A DNA stretch of 64,000 nt from an uncultured Nioella sp. (GTDB lineage: Bacteria > Pseudomonadota > Alphaproteobacteria > Rhodobacterales > Rhodobacteraceae), in contig CANLZL010000001.1 in NCBI GenBank assembly GCA_947495575.1, positions 1-64,000 of the forward strand, in the 5' to 3' direction. The notes beneath the pieces are model-generated. The model worked only from the letters and a program-made list of their open reading frames with translations, had not been told where the DNA came from and searched no databases. The position numbers were made by a program, and so were the translations under genes. Below are positions 37,761-45,608 of the stretch, piece by piece. Each line of letters starts with the position of its first letter. The first letter of the stretch is position 1.

Positions 37761-38582
37761 ATGCACGCGCTTTATATTCCCGCCCACGATGCCTTTATCC
37801 GTTGGCATGAGGTCGGGTCAGGCACGCCTTTGGTCTGCCTGCCGGGGCTGTCTATGCCCGCTATGGCCGGGTTTCTGGGCTTGGCAACCGCGCCGGAATT
37901 TGCAGATCGACGCTTCATCCTGATCGACTATCTGGGGTCCGGCGTGTCGGATGCCCCCAAGGATTTCGACGCAAGTCCTGATGCCCATGCCGAAACTGTC
38001 GCTGCTGTTCTTGATCACCTCGGATTGAGCCATGTCGACCTCTTTGGTCATTCCATGGGGGGCACGGTCGGCATCGCACTTGCACTTGCGCGGCCCGACC
38101 TTGTCGGACGGCTGATCGTCGGTGAGGGCAATGTCACCAATGGCGGCGGCGCCTTCAGTCTGCGGGTTGCAGGCGATGGCAAGGACGCTTTCCTGAACGG
38201 TGGATATGACCTGCTCATGTCGGGATATCGCGAAAAGGCAATGGCAGGTGACGCGCGGGCCGGGTTTTTCTACAGTGTCTGGTCCACTGCCGATCCGGCA
38301 ACCTTTTATAGCAACGCTGCCGGTCTGGTCACTCTGCCCGTAGGGTTCGCGGAGGCGTATTTCGCGATGTCCATCCCGCGGGTCTTCCTCTATGGCGCAT
38401 ATAGTCATCCAGACGCCACAGGTGGGCCGTCGCCCGATACACCCGATCCAGATCTTCTGCGACGTCACGGAATTACACCCATGACCATCCCCGATGTCGG
38501 TCATGGGATGATGCGTGACAACCTTGCCTCCTTTATTCCGGTGTTTCAGGAGGTGCTGGCAGTATCGTCCGGGGCGTCATAG
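37761..38582 (+). CDS. Alpha/beta hydrolase
   Basis: A 273-residue alpha/beta hydrolase. The nucleophile Ser lies in FGHSMGGTVG, a likely acidic residue in the SHPD or DTPD area, and the catalytic His in DVGHGMM near the end. Substrate unknown. AAAGGAA lies 8 bases before ATG; a TTG two codons upstream is in frame. Its 3' end overlaps the convergent DUF2161 gene by 37 bases. Confidence 0.85.
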   Translation: MHALYIPAHDAFIRWHEVGSGTPLVCLPGLSMPAMAGFLGLATAPEFADRRFILIDYLGSGVSDAPKDFDASPDAHAETVAAVLDHLGLSHVDLFGHSMGGTVGIALALARPDLVGRLIVGEGNVTNGGGAFSLRVAGDGKDAFLNGGYDLLMSGYREKAMAGDARAGFFYSVWSTADPATFYSNAAGLVTLPVGFAEAYFAMSIPRVFLYGAYSHPDATGGPSPDTPDPDLLRRHGITPMTIPDVGHGMMRDNLASFIPVFQEVLAVSSGAS

Positions 38583-39229
38583 GCCGATAGGCCCTCTACC
38601 CCTTTCGGGCTCAGCGCATAAATGCCCTTTTCGACCTTTTCGAACCAGCCGTAATGGTCGTCGCGCATGATGGTAGTGGCCCGTTCGACCCCGGTGGCCA
38701 TCTTCACCTTCGCGCCCTTGGTGGGGCCGTTCTCTGCCAGGTGCGCCGCGCATCTCAACGCGTCCTGACGATAGGCGGTGACCAGAGCCACCCGCGTGGC
38801 CCCGCCCTCATTCGGGTCACCCACGCGGCGTGAAAATTCACGCAGCAGACGTTGCCGCTTCGGCTTGGAAATGCGGGGCTCATAGGGGCCCGGATCGCAA
38901 TGCGCCTCAACAAACCCGTCGCGCAACCGCACGGTCAGCAATCCAATACCCAGGCGACGACAAAGCTTGGTATTCTCCATTAGCGATTTCTGAAAAGGAC
39001 GTCCCGTGCCGCGTGGCACCGCGATATAAACCAGATCAGCCAGCGACAGACGCGCCACCGCCTGATGAAACAAGGCCAGCGAAAACCGGGTCTTCAGCTC
39101 GACTATGACAGGCTCTTCCCCTGCGCGCATGGCTACGACATCCGCCGCGCCGATCTCAGACTTGACCTCATAGCCCTGTCCGATCAGATAGTCGCGCACC
39201 GGCGGGTATAGCTCTGTTTCCTTGACCAT
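38546..39229 (-). CDS. DUF2161 / PDDEXK-like family protein
   Basis: A 227-residue protein of the DUF2161 family. The N-terminal part shows nuclease-like residues (KSEIGAADVVAMR, then EPVIVELKTRF), consistent with a restriction-endonuclease-like E-x-K core. The rest is basic and includes a winged-helix-like stretch near the C-terminus. Role unknown. The start MVKETELYPPVRDYL is chosen because the ~113 codons open upstream do not look coding and run antisense across the rpmB 5' region. Confidence 0.8.
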   Translation of the reverse strand: MVKETELYPPVRDYLIGQGYEVKSEIGAADVVAMRAGEEPVIVELKTRFSLALFHQAVARLSLADLVYIAVPRGTGRPFQKSLMENTKLCRRLGIGLLTVRLRDGFVEAHCDPGPYEPRISKPKRQRLLREFSRRVGDPNEGGATRVALVTAYRQDALRCAAHLAENGPTKGAKVKMATGVERATTIMRDDHYGWFEKVEKGIYALSPKGVEGLSAYDAPDDTASTS

Positions 39230-39385
39230 GACCGCGAAGCTACTGATGATGGGCCATGTTGTCACCGGCAAAGCCGATGAATCGCTTGACACTGCGCGGA
39301 CAGCATCATATCCACCGCCCAGATTTACGAGGGTGCTGGCCCGTTCAGCGCCCTTATCCGTTTCTGATATCCGAGGATGAGCCCC

Positions 39386-39673
39386 ATGTCGCGTGTTTGC
39401 GAATTGACCGGAAAAGGCCCCATGGTTGGCAACAATGTCAGCCACGCCAAAAACCGTACCCGCCGCCGGTTTCTGCCGAACCTGAATGATGTGACCCTCG
39501 GGTCCGACGTTCTGTCGCGCAGCTTCAAATTCCGTATTTCTGCCGCTGCCCTGCGCACGGTCGATCATCGCGGTGGTCTGGACGCGTTTTTGGCGAAAGC
39601 CAAAGATGAAGAGCTGTCCGCTAACGCTCTGAAAATCAAAAAAGAAATCCAGAAGGCTCAGGCAGCCGCCTAA
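39386..39673 (+). CDS. rpmB: 50S ribosomal protein L28
   Basis: A 95-residue L28, nearly all of the family length: [20 protein letters not shown] followed by the basic RTRRRFLPN region. GAGGA lies 8 bases before the second of two nearby ATGs. It is a single-gene unit with its own strong terminator, as often seen in alphaproteobacteria. Confidence 0.97.
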   Translation: MSRVCELTGKGPMVGNNVSHAKNRTRRRFLPNLNDVTLGSDVLSRSFKFRISAAALRTVDHRGGLDAFLAKAKDEELSANALKIKKEIQKAQAAA

Positions 39674-39702
39674 GTTCCAATTCTGGACGATCGTTTTGAC
39701 CT

Positions 39703-39737
39703 GGCCCCGGAGTTCGCTCCGGGGCCTTTGTCATTTT
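39703..39737 (+). terminator. Intrinsic terminator of rpmB
   Basis: A 10-bp perfect stem GGCCCCGGAG / CTCCGGGGCC closed by a stable TTCG tetraloop, then TTTGTCATTTT. It lies 29 bases past rpmB. Confidence 0.93.
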
Positions 39738-39778
39738 GCCGCTTTCCATTTGTCATCGGTCACGACTATCTAAGGGGC

Positions 39779-40126
39779 ATGGAACGTATCGTGCCCACTG
39801 CAACCGCGCTGATGTTGGCGTTGGTCTTGGCCCTGACCTCGGTCAGCATGGCGGTGGCGCGTGGCGGGATGAGCCTAAACGGCGCGATGATTCTCTGCCT
39901 GAATGCAACGCAGGTTGCAGTTCCCCTCGGCCCTGATGGATTGCCGCAAGAGCATGAGCCGATCTGCCCCGATTGCACCATGGTCACGCTCGGCCTGAAT
40001 GACCCCGTCGCAAGCCCGGGGCCGGCCTGGCAACTCAGCCAGATAACACCAGCACACCACGCCATTATCGACCATTCCACACCCGTTCAGGGCGGGCAGG
40101 CACGTGGACCCCCTTCTTTGATCTGA
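39779..40126 (+). CDS. DUF2946-like small exported protein
   Basis: A 115-residue protein with an N-terminal membrane or signal helix (about 7-25) and cysteines in MILCLNATQ and ICPDCTMV. The pattern of one early Cys, a GPDGLP loop and a CPDC pair resembles DUF2946 proteins that precede copper genes. The following PCu(A)C gene, 45 bases on, supports a copper role. ATG sits close behind an AAGGGG sequence. Confidence 0.65.
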   Translation: MERIVPTATALMLALVLALTSVSMAVARGGMSLNGAMILCLNATQVAVPLGPDGLPQEHEPICPDCTMVTLGLNDPVASPGPAWQLSQITPAHHAIIDHSTPVQGGQARGPPSLI

Positions 40127-40171
40127 TTCAAACCAACCCAGTTTTTCAGATTTGATCGAAGGAGACGACAG

Positions 40172-40672
40172 ATGTCGTTCAAAACATGTTTCTTTGCCGG
40201 GCTATTAGCTGCGTCCATGCCCACATTGGCCGCCGCAGACATGATGGTGCATGACGGCTACGCCCGCAGTTCCAACGCGCAATCCGGCGCGGCCTTTCTA
40301 TCCATCACCAATGATTCCGACAGGGATGACAGAGTGATCGGCGTTTCCTCGGCTGCGGCCGCGCGGGTTGAGCTGCACACGCATATCGAGGATGACAATG
40401 GCGTCATGCGGATGCGCGAAGTTGAAGCGGGCTTTGCCATTCCCGCCGGTGAGACCTTTTCGCTGCAACGTGGCGGCGATCACTTCATGTTCATGGGGCT
40501 GACCAGCCCATGGGAACAGGATGATGAGATCACGATTACGATCGAGTTCGAACATGCTGACCCGGTTACCTTTGTGCTTCCTGTCGATCTGGAACGCAGG
40601 GCAAACCACGGCACCACGACCCATGGTCAAATGGGTCATGGTGATGGGCATGGCAATCACGCCTCGAACTAG
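40172..40672 (+). CDS. Periplasmic copper chaperone PCu(A)C
   Basis: A 166-residue exported protein. After a cleavable signal (about 1-22) comes the PCu(A)C domain with the Cu(I)-binding His/Met set: HTHIEDDNGVMRMREV and, about 40 residues on, GGDHFMFMGL. It should deliver copper to the cytochrome oxidase CuA centre or its assembly factors. A His-rich tail (GHGDGHGNH) may add a metal site. GAAGGAG precedes the ATG. Confidence 0.93.
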   Translation: MSFKTCFFAGLLAASMPTLAAADMMVHDGYARSSNAQSGAAFLSITNDSDRDDRVIGVSSAAAARVELHTHIEDDNGVMRMREVEAGFAIPAGETFSLQRGGDHFMFMGLTSPWEQDDEITITIEFEHADPVTFVLPVDLERRANHGTTTHGQMGHGDGHGNHASN

Positions 40673-40693
40673 GCTTTGACAAAGGTGATCTGA

Positions 40694-40727
40694 AACGGCG
40701 CGCGGTCCTTTCGGGCGGTGCGCCGTT
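40694..40727. terminator. Hairpin between convergent genes
   Basis: An 8-bp stem AACGGCGC / GCGCCGTT with an 18-base loop sits between the ends of the PCu(A)C gene and its convergent neighbour. There is no clear T-tract on either side, so termination here is only plausible. Confidence 0.35.
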
Positions 40728-41196
40728 ATTCGGCCTGCTCTGGCCCGCCCAGCATCAGGGACAAGGCCATCGCCTCGGCCTCGGCATATCCGGTTAGAAT
40801 TTCGGGCTCCTGTCCCGGCAAGGCAAAGGCGGCGTCATCCAGATACTCAGCGGCAAAGCTTGGGTGATAGTAGCTCACGGTCACGCCATGAGTGGCGTCT
40901 GGTGTCCAGCTTTCATGAATAATCTCTCCTGGCTGGACCCCACGACGGGTAAAGGCGTAATATCCGCCGTCGTAGACATAGATCACGAGGCCAAACCTGT
41001 TTTCCACCGCGCAATCGCGGGCGGCGCCAAGGATGCCGGTCCCTTCAGGGGTGCACAGCACCCGCCAATCCTCATGAACTGATTGCACCGCATAGCGCGA
41101 CAGGTCGTAATGCGTGGCCCAATCCTGCGCGGCGGCAGGAATGGCCATTGTGAAAAGGGCAACGCCAAATCCGGTGGCTTTGAAAATAGGTGTCAT
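40726..41196 (-). CDS. Exported protein of unknown function
   Basis: A 156-residue protein with a signal peptide (about 1-24, AIPAAAQ cleavage area) and a mature domain with two cysteines (VLCTPEG, RDCAVEN), likely a periplasmic disulfide. The stretch GLVIYVYDGGYYAFTRRG is distinctive but I do not recognise a family. GAGAGGA precedes the ATG. Upstream DNA carries a TGTA-N5-TACA dyad within a possible promoter. Confidence 0.7.
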   Translation of the reverse strand: MTPIFKATGFGVALFTMAIPAAAQDWATHYDLSRYAVQSVHEDWRVLCTPEGTGILGAARDCAVENRFGLVIYVYDGGYYAFTRRGVQPGEIIHESWTPDATHGVTVSYYHPSFAAEYLDDAAFALPGQEPEILTGYAEAEAMALSLMLGGPEQAE

Positions 41197-41215
41197 GAAT
41201 GGTCCTCTCAAATAA

Positions 41216-41249
41216 TGTATAAAGTACACTATTAAGGAGGCTTTGACAA
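41216..41249 (-). promoter_or_regulatory. Possible promoter and dyad of the exported-protein gene
   Basis: On the minus strand TTGTCA and TACTTT are 17 bases apart, and the -10 lies in the dyad TGTA-CTTTA-TACA. This AT-rich patch stands out against GC-rich surroundings. Regulator unknown. Confidence 0.35.
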
Positions 41250-41253
41250 GCGA

Positions 41254-41955
41254 CTAGGACCGCGCCAGCAATTCTGCCACCCATTGCGGCACCGCTTGGC
41301 TGGCCGGTCCGGAGATCACCCGATCAAAAAGGCCCGGCACACGACTGGGTTCAAGGTTGATTTCCAGCGTCACAGCCCCGGCTGATTTTGCCTCATCCAC
41401 AAAGCCCGCCGCCGGATAGACCTCGCCTGAGGTGCCGATAGACACAAACAGATCAGCATCCCAAAGCGACGCTGCAATTTCCTCCATCCGGTAGGGCATT
41501 TCGCCAAACCAGACGATATCGGGCCGGGTCTTGGCGGCCGTGCAGGCCGGGCAGGGATCATTGCTCTGCATCACCGCAGGCGCAGGCCAGCGATGGTCGC
41601 AGGCCGCACATAACGCGCCTGCCAATTCGCCATGCATATGGATCACATTGCGGCTGCCCGCACGTTCATGCAGGTTGTCGACATTCTGAGTGACGATCAG
41701 AACCTCGCCCGGAAATCGCGCCTCCAGTTCGGCAAGCGCGTCATGCGCGGCATTGGGTGCGGCCCCTGCCGCATTGGCCCGACGGGCATTGTAAAACGTA
41801 TGTACCAGATCGGGATTGCGGGCGAAGCCCTCGGGTGTGGCCACCTCATTCAGATCGTATTTCGTCCAAAGCCCGTCTTTGTCGCGAAACGTGCCCAGCC
41901 CGCTTTCTGCCGAAATCCCCGCACCGGTCAGGATTACAATCCGTTCCATTTTCAT
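41254..41955 (-). CDS. cobB: Sir2-type NAD-dependent protein deacylase
   Basis: A 233-residue sirtuin. NAD motifs ILTGAGISAESGLGTFR and TQNVDNLHERAG, the catalytic His in HMHGEL, and zinc cysteines in LCAACDHRW and DPCPACTA. Tyr and Arg in FYNARRANA match the Y-x-x-R that marks class III (SIRT5/CobB-like) enzymes active on succinyl-lysine as well as acetyl-lysine. Start could be MKMERIV or MERIV two codons later. Divergent from the tyrosine phosphatase with about 40 bases between. Confidence 0.93.
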   Translation of the reverse strand: MKMERIVILTGAGISAESGLGTFRDKDGLWTKYDLNEVATPEGFARNPDLVHTFYNARRANAAGAAPNAAHDALAELEARFPGEVLIVTQNVDNLHERAGSRNVIHMHGELAGALCAACDHRWPAPAVMQSNDPCPACTAAKTRPDIVWFGEMPYRMEEIAASLWDADLFVSIGTSGEVYPAAGFVDEAKSAGAVTLEINLEPSRVPGLFDRVISGPASQAVPQWVAELLARS

Positions 41956-41997
41956 CCCACCCATGTCATCACACACCAGATCAACAGGAGACCCACA

Positions 41998-42438
41998 ATG
42001 ACCTACTCTATCCTCTGCGTCTGCCTGGGCAATATCTGCCGCTCACCCTCGGGTGAGGCGACCTTGCGGGCGGCCATGCCCACCGCGCGGATCGACAGCG
42101 CGGGCACGGCGGGCTGGCATATCGGCAAGCCGCCCTACGGGCCGATGCAAGAGGCCGCAAAAGCGCAAGGCTTTGACATGAGCGCACAACGCGCCCGACA
42201 GGTCCGTGCGCAGGATTTCTATGAATTTGACCTGATACTGGCGATGGATGCCGACAATTTCAGCGATCTCGAACAGATGCGCCCGGCGGATGCGACGGCT
42301 GATCTGGCGCTTTTCCTTGATGCTTTGGACGATGGTCCGCACGATGTACCCGACCCGTACTATACCCGCGATTTCAGCGGGGCCTTTTCCTTGATCGACA
42401 CCGCCGCCCAGGCTTGGGCGGAGCGTTTAGGCGCCTAG
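41998..42438 (+). CDS. Low-molecular-weight protein-tyrosine phosphatase
   Basis: A 146-residue LMW-PTP. The phosphate loop CLGNICRS (Cys9 to Arg15) is at the N-terminus as expected, and the acid residue lies in DVPDPYYTRDF. It may act on tyrosine-phosphorylated exopolysaccharide kinases, but no such genes are nearby. AGGAG lies 7 bases before the ATG. Confidence 0.94.
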   Translation: MTYSILCVCLGNICRSPSGEATLRAAMPTARIDSAGTAGWHIGKPPYGPMQEAAKAQGFDMSAQRARQVRAQDFYEFDLILAMDADNFSDLEQMRPADATADLALFLDALDDGPHDVPDPYYTRDFSGAFSLIDTAAQAWAERLGA

Positions 42439-42740
42439 CCGCAGCTGCGTCGTGCAGCCTCGCCAAAGGCGCTGTAGCTATCCCAGAACGCTTCGTCACT
42501 GCGGTTGTCTGACATGCGCAGCACTTCGGCCTGATCCGGGTCATCGAACAATCGGGCCGCTTGCCGTTGTTCGCTGCGTGACAAGGTTTGCCGGGCCACA
42601 CTGCCAATACATGAACACAAAGACCGCGTTGCTGCCGCCCGGTCCGAGCCATTGCAGGCCCGTTCAACCGGGTTGGCCTCAAGCGGCGCGCCCATCACCA
42701 GAAATACCGCCAGAAAGGCGCTGAACTTCTTGGATTTCAT
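42435..42740 (-). CDS. Small exported cysteine-containing protein
   Basis: A 101-residue protein with a signal peptide (about 1-20) and a mature part with four cysteines (ERACNGS, SLCSCIGS, RRSCG). Compact, helical, probably disulfide-bonded in the periplasm. No named family recognised. GGGAG precedes the ATG. Its stop overlaps that of the convergent phosphatase by 4 bases. Confidence 0.7.
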   Translation of the reverse strand: MKSKKFSAFLAVFLVMGAPLEANPVERACNGSDRAAATRSLCSCIGSVARQTLSRSEQRQAARLFDDPDQAEVLRMSDNRSDEAFWDSYSAFGEAARRSCG

Positions 42741-42796
42741 TCTGTCCCACTCCCTGCCTTTTCGGATCCCACCCCTACAGGATTGGCGCGAATGTG

Positions 42797-42836
42797 ACAA
42801 AGATGAAACAATGGCGCAACGGTTAGGTTGCGCCAT
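42797..42836 (-). terminator. Intrinsic terminator of the leucine-dehydrogenase-like gene
   Basis: A perfect 10-bp stem ATGGCGCAAC / GTTGCGCCAT with a 6-base loop, followed on the minus strand by TGTTTCATCTTTG. It starts 27 bases past the stop codon. Confidence 0.8.
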
Positions 42837-42862
42837 CATTGAATTTGGCAAGTTTCTGCGGA

Positions 42863-43915
42863 TCAGGCTGCCGCGCTTGCCTGCATCTTCTGCAAAACGA
42901 TCTCATCGGCAATCCGGTGCGGCGCGATGTTGCGCGCTTTGGCGGAGGAAAGGATCGCATCCATCGTGGCTTCTGCTGCGGCCAGTTTTTCGGCCACGAA
43001 TCCGGCCCTGTCGCTGATCCTCAGGATCTCGGTCGCGACATTGATGATGCCACCGGCATTGGCCACGTAATCAGGTGCATAAAGGATGCCCAGCTTGTGC
43101 AGCGCTTCGCCGTCGGCCGGGCTGGCCAATTGGTTATTGGCCCCGCCTGCAACGGCTTTGACCTTCAGCGCAGGGATGGTTTGCCCGTTCAGAATTCCGC
43201 CGATGGCACAGGGCGCCAAAATATCGGCCTCGACGGCCAGGATCTGATCAACATGCACCACCTCTGCGCCGAAGGCCGCTTGCGCCTTGGAGCAAGCATC
43301 CGGATTGATATCGGCAACGATCAGTGCCGCACCGGCCTCATGCAGCATTTCCGCCAGGTACCAGCCGACATGGCCCAAACCTTGTAGCGCGACGGATTTG
43401 CCGGTCAGCTCAGCGGTGCCAAACCGGTGGCGCGCCGTGCAGCGCAGCGCGTTGAAAATACCGCGCGCCGTGATGGGCGATGGGTCGCCCGAGGCAAATT
43501 CCCCCTCCGGCAGACCGGCGACAAATTCGGTCTCTGCCGCGATAACCGCCATATCCGCGGGGCTCATTCCCATATCTTCCGCTGTCCAGTACCGGCCTTT
43601 CAGCGCATTGATGGCCTTGGCAAAGCTGCACAAAAGCGCGTCGGATTTCTGCAAGGCGGGATCACCGATGATCACCGCCTTGCCACCACCCAGGGGCAGA
43701 CCCGCGGCGGCATTCTTGAAGGTCATTCCATGGCTCAGGCGCAAAACATCGTTCAGCGCGGCATCCTCGCTGGCATAGGGGCGCATGCGCAATCCGCCTG
43801 CTGCCGGACCCATCTGAGTCGAATGAATTGCGATAAACCCAACCAGCCCGGTTGCGTCATCGGCAACCCGGATCACCTGCTCGTGGCTGTCACTGGGGAT
43901 ATGTGTGATGTCCAT
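42863..43915 (-). CDS. Leucine-dehydrogenase-like amino-acid dehydrogenase
   Basis: A 350-residue Glu/Leu/Phe/Val dehydrogenase of the leucine dehydrogenase branch. Lys67 (MTFKNA) and Lys79 (LPLGGGKAVI) are the substrate and catalytic lysines; the NAD fold has GLGHVGWYLAE. It should deaminate branched-chain amino acids reversibly with NAD+. The divergent Lrp-type gene is the likely regulator. The Shine-Dalgarno AGGAGG lies 7 bases before ATG but is the right arm of a hairpin, suggesting translational control. Confidence 0.9.
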   Translation of the reverse strand: MDITHIPSDSHEQVIRVADDATGLVGFIAIHSTQMGPAAGGLRMRPYASEDAALNDVLRLSHGMTFKNAAAGLPLGGGKAVIIGDPALQKSDALLCSFAKAINALKGRYWTAEDMGMSPADMAVIAAETEFVAGLPEGEFASGDPSPITARGIFNALRCTARHRFGTAELTGKSVALQGLGHVGWYLAEMLHEAGAALIVADINPDACSKAQAAFGAEVVHVDQILAVEADILAPCAIGGILNGQTIPALKVKAVAGGANNQLASPADGEALHKLGILYAPDYVANAGGIINVATEILRISDRAGFVAEKLAAAEATMDAILSSAKARNIAPHRIADEIVLQKMQASAAA

Positions 43916-43922
43916 GAAAAAC

Positions 43923-43941
43923 CTCCTCTTTGAAAGGAGGA
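43923..43941 (-). promoter_or_regulatory. Hairpin that sequesters the leucine-dehydrogenase Shine-Dalgarno
   Basis: On the minus strand CCTCCT-TTCAAAG-AGGAGG: the full AGGAGG Shine-Dalgarno pairs with an upstream CCTCCT copy of the anti-Shine-Dalgarno through six mostly G-C pairs. The hairpin ends 7 bases before the ATG. Confidence 0.55.
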
Positions 43942-43985
43942 TACCGCTTCTGGAAAAGAGGATGGGGCCAATTTGCGGCTCGCAA

Positions 43986-44015
43986 TTGAAGAAAATTGGG
44001 GGTATACACTATAAT
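43986..44015 (+). promoter_or_regulatory. Promoter of the divergent Lrp-type gene
   Basis: TTGAAG and a perfect TATAAT, 18 bases apart, lie 28 bases before the ATG of the Lrp/AsnC gene. The region between the two genes is the obvious site of autoregulation. Confidence 0.7.
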
Positions 44016-44043
44016 AAGCCCAAAATTTGAGAGAAAACCGCTA

Positions 44044-44496
44044 ATGGATGGAATCGACCGTAAGATTCTCACCACCCTGCAAAAAGACGGCCGCCTGTCC
44101 GTGACTGACCTGGCCGAGCGTGTGGGCCTGTCGCCGACCCCCTGCGCCCGCCGCATGGCGCGACTGGAAAGTGACGGGATCATCACCGGTTATTCGGCAC
44201 GGGTGGATCCCGATAAGCTGGGCCTTGGCATCACGGTCTTTGTCTTTGCAGAGCTTGAACGCCAATCCCGCGATGCACTGGACGCGTTCGAGCGCGCCGT
44301 GATCCGCTTTCCCGAAGTGCTGGAATGCCACTTGATGACAGGCACCCGCGACATCCTGCTAAAAGTCGCCGCCGCCGACCTCAAAGCCTTTGACGCGTTT
44401 CTAGAAGACAGCCTCCTGCGCGTTCCGGGCATCCGCTCCACCCGCTCCAGCTTTTCTCTGAGAACGATGGTGAGCCGGGAGGCTGCGCCGGGTTAG
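44044..44496 (+). CDS. Lrp/AsnC-family regulator
   Basis: A 150-residue Lrp/AsnC protein: helix-turn-helix (RKILTTLQKDGRLSVTDLA, GLSPTPCARRMARLE) then the ligand-binding RAM domain (ECHLMTGTRDILLKV). Divergent transcription from the leucine-dehydrogenase-like gene suggests it controls that gene in response to a branched-chain amino acid, paralleling putR/putA. Start chosen at MDGIDRKIL; 16 codons open upstream cross the promoter and are rejected. Its stop overlaps the convergent accessory gene by 4 bases. Confidence 0.9.
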   Translation: MDGIDRKILTTLQKDGRLSVTDLAERVGLSPTPCARRMARLESDGIITGYSARVDPDKLGLGITVFVFAELERQSRDALDAFERAVIRFPEVLECHLMTGTRDILLKVAAADLKAFDAFLEDSLLRVPGIRSTRSSFSLRTMVSREAAPG

Positions 44497-45572
44497 AAGA
44501 GAGTGGAAAGCCAAGCCTTGGCCGCCGCAATTACCGATTTTAGCAGCTGTGGATTGGCAACTAGTGCCGCAGCACTGGCAGGGATGCCCCATTTTATCAG
44601 GGTGTCTGCCGCGAGATCACCCTTTTTCGCGCACCACATAAGAATAGCCCGAAGTGACTTAGTTAGCGTTCCGATGGATTGTTCGACGACCGATTTGTCA
44701 GGGGTGTCAACTCCCACCTGCACCTTCAATTCATCAATTGCCGCCCAAAGCACTTTTGTGTCTAACGCCGCTTGATTTTCGATCTGCATTTCATCGGGCG
44801 GATGGTTTCCACCCATTCCAAGACGTGGCGCTTGCGCAATGATCTGCTCCCGCGCCATCTCGAGCGCCTCGATCTTCTTTTCAAGTTGTAAACGCGTGCG
44901 GATCTCTTCAATTCTTTTTGCTATATGTTCTGGACCATTGCTCCAGTCCGAATTCGGCAACTTTGCAATGTGCATTTGTAGGTCGGTGTCGACGTGCTTC
45001 CCCTCGCTGGCTGATCGGATTAATGCACGCCAAAATGACCATTTGAGGTCATCTTCGAGTGCCCAAGTCAGAGCGATTGTTGTTTTGCTTCCATTAGGGA
45101 AGCCTTTGCCTGAGATTTCGCCATCAGGCATAATAAATGGGTCGTCAACCGCTGTCAGGACAGTCTCAGCCCAGTAAGAGTTTAGTTGTTCGACCAGCAC
45201 ATCAATTGCACTGCAAAAATGGCCAAACCGCAGAAGCTGTAGCGCGTCGCTGATAGTAGAGATGACCGACGATTTTGATTGAATCTGAATAGCGCTCGAA
45301 AGCTCCAGGAACTCCTCTTGAGGAGTTGGCCGCAGGTAGAACAGAACAAGGGCATTGAATACTCGAAATCCGGCCAGAGTTGCGCTGTCCGCCCTTGCTT
45401 TTAGACGGACACGGGTATCGGCCAGAGCGCCAACCGCCGCCGCTATCGCGCTAACAGTGCACACTTGTTGGTGACGGAGTGGTAACTCTTGAAATTGGAC
45501 TCTGCTAACGCCGCCTTCATCTTCTGAAAGTTTTTCACCTTTCCATGTTTCGATACGCTGAAACTCGCCCAT
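44493..45572 (-). CDS. 359-residue protein of unknown function (accessory)
   Basis: Start MGEFQRIETWKG follows GAGG by 9 bases. The protein is mostly helical: an N-terminal ~230 residues with LRPTPQEEFLELSSA and ALTWALEDDLKW, a charged coiled-coil-like segment (about 235-262, RIEEIRTRLQLEKKIEALE), then LGMGGNHPPDEM and two C-terminal helices, the last (about 325-359) hydrophobic enough for membrane contact. NHPPDE recalls the GHNxPPE motif I remember from uncharacterised alphaproteobacterial proteins, unverified. The DNA is AT-richer than its flanks and ends only 36 bases before lepA on the other strand. The frame stays open far upstream, antisense to lepA, but that part is not coding. Horizontal acquisition is likely; function unknown, defence is a guess. 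Confidence 0.75.
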   Translation of the reverse strand: MGEFQRIETWKGEKLSEDEGGVSRVQFQELPLRHQQVCTVSAIAAAVGALADTRVRLKARADSATLAGFRVFNALVLFYLRPTPQEEFLELSSAIQIQSKSSVISTISDALQLLRFGHFCSAIDVLVEQLNSYWAETVLTAVDDPFIMPDGEISGKGFPNGSKTTIALTWALEDDLKWSFWRALIRSASEGKHVDTDLQMHIAKLPNSDWSNGPEHIAKRIEEIRTRLQLEKKIEALEMAREQIIAQAPRLGMGGNHPPDEMQIENQAALDTKVLWAAIDELKVQVGVDTPDKSVVEQSIGTLTKSLRAILMWCAKKGDLAADTLIKWGIPASAAALVANPQLLKSVIAAAKAWLSTLF

Positions 45573-45608
45573 TGACCAACACCTCAAACCCTTCCATATC
45601 CACATACC

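Noticed and set aside
38546-39568. Extended form of the DUF2161 protein with 113 extra N-terminal residues
   Set aside because: The extension runs antisense over the rpmB start and lacks family support; MVKETELYPP is the natural start.
41205-41235. dif-like sequence (ATAATGTATA)
   Set aside because: Only the XerC side and centre match; the XerD arm does not, and the site is better explained as a promoter.
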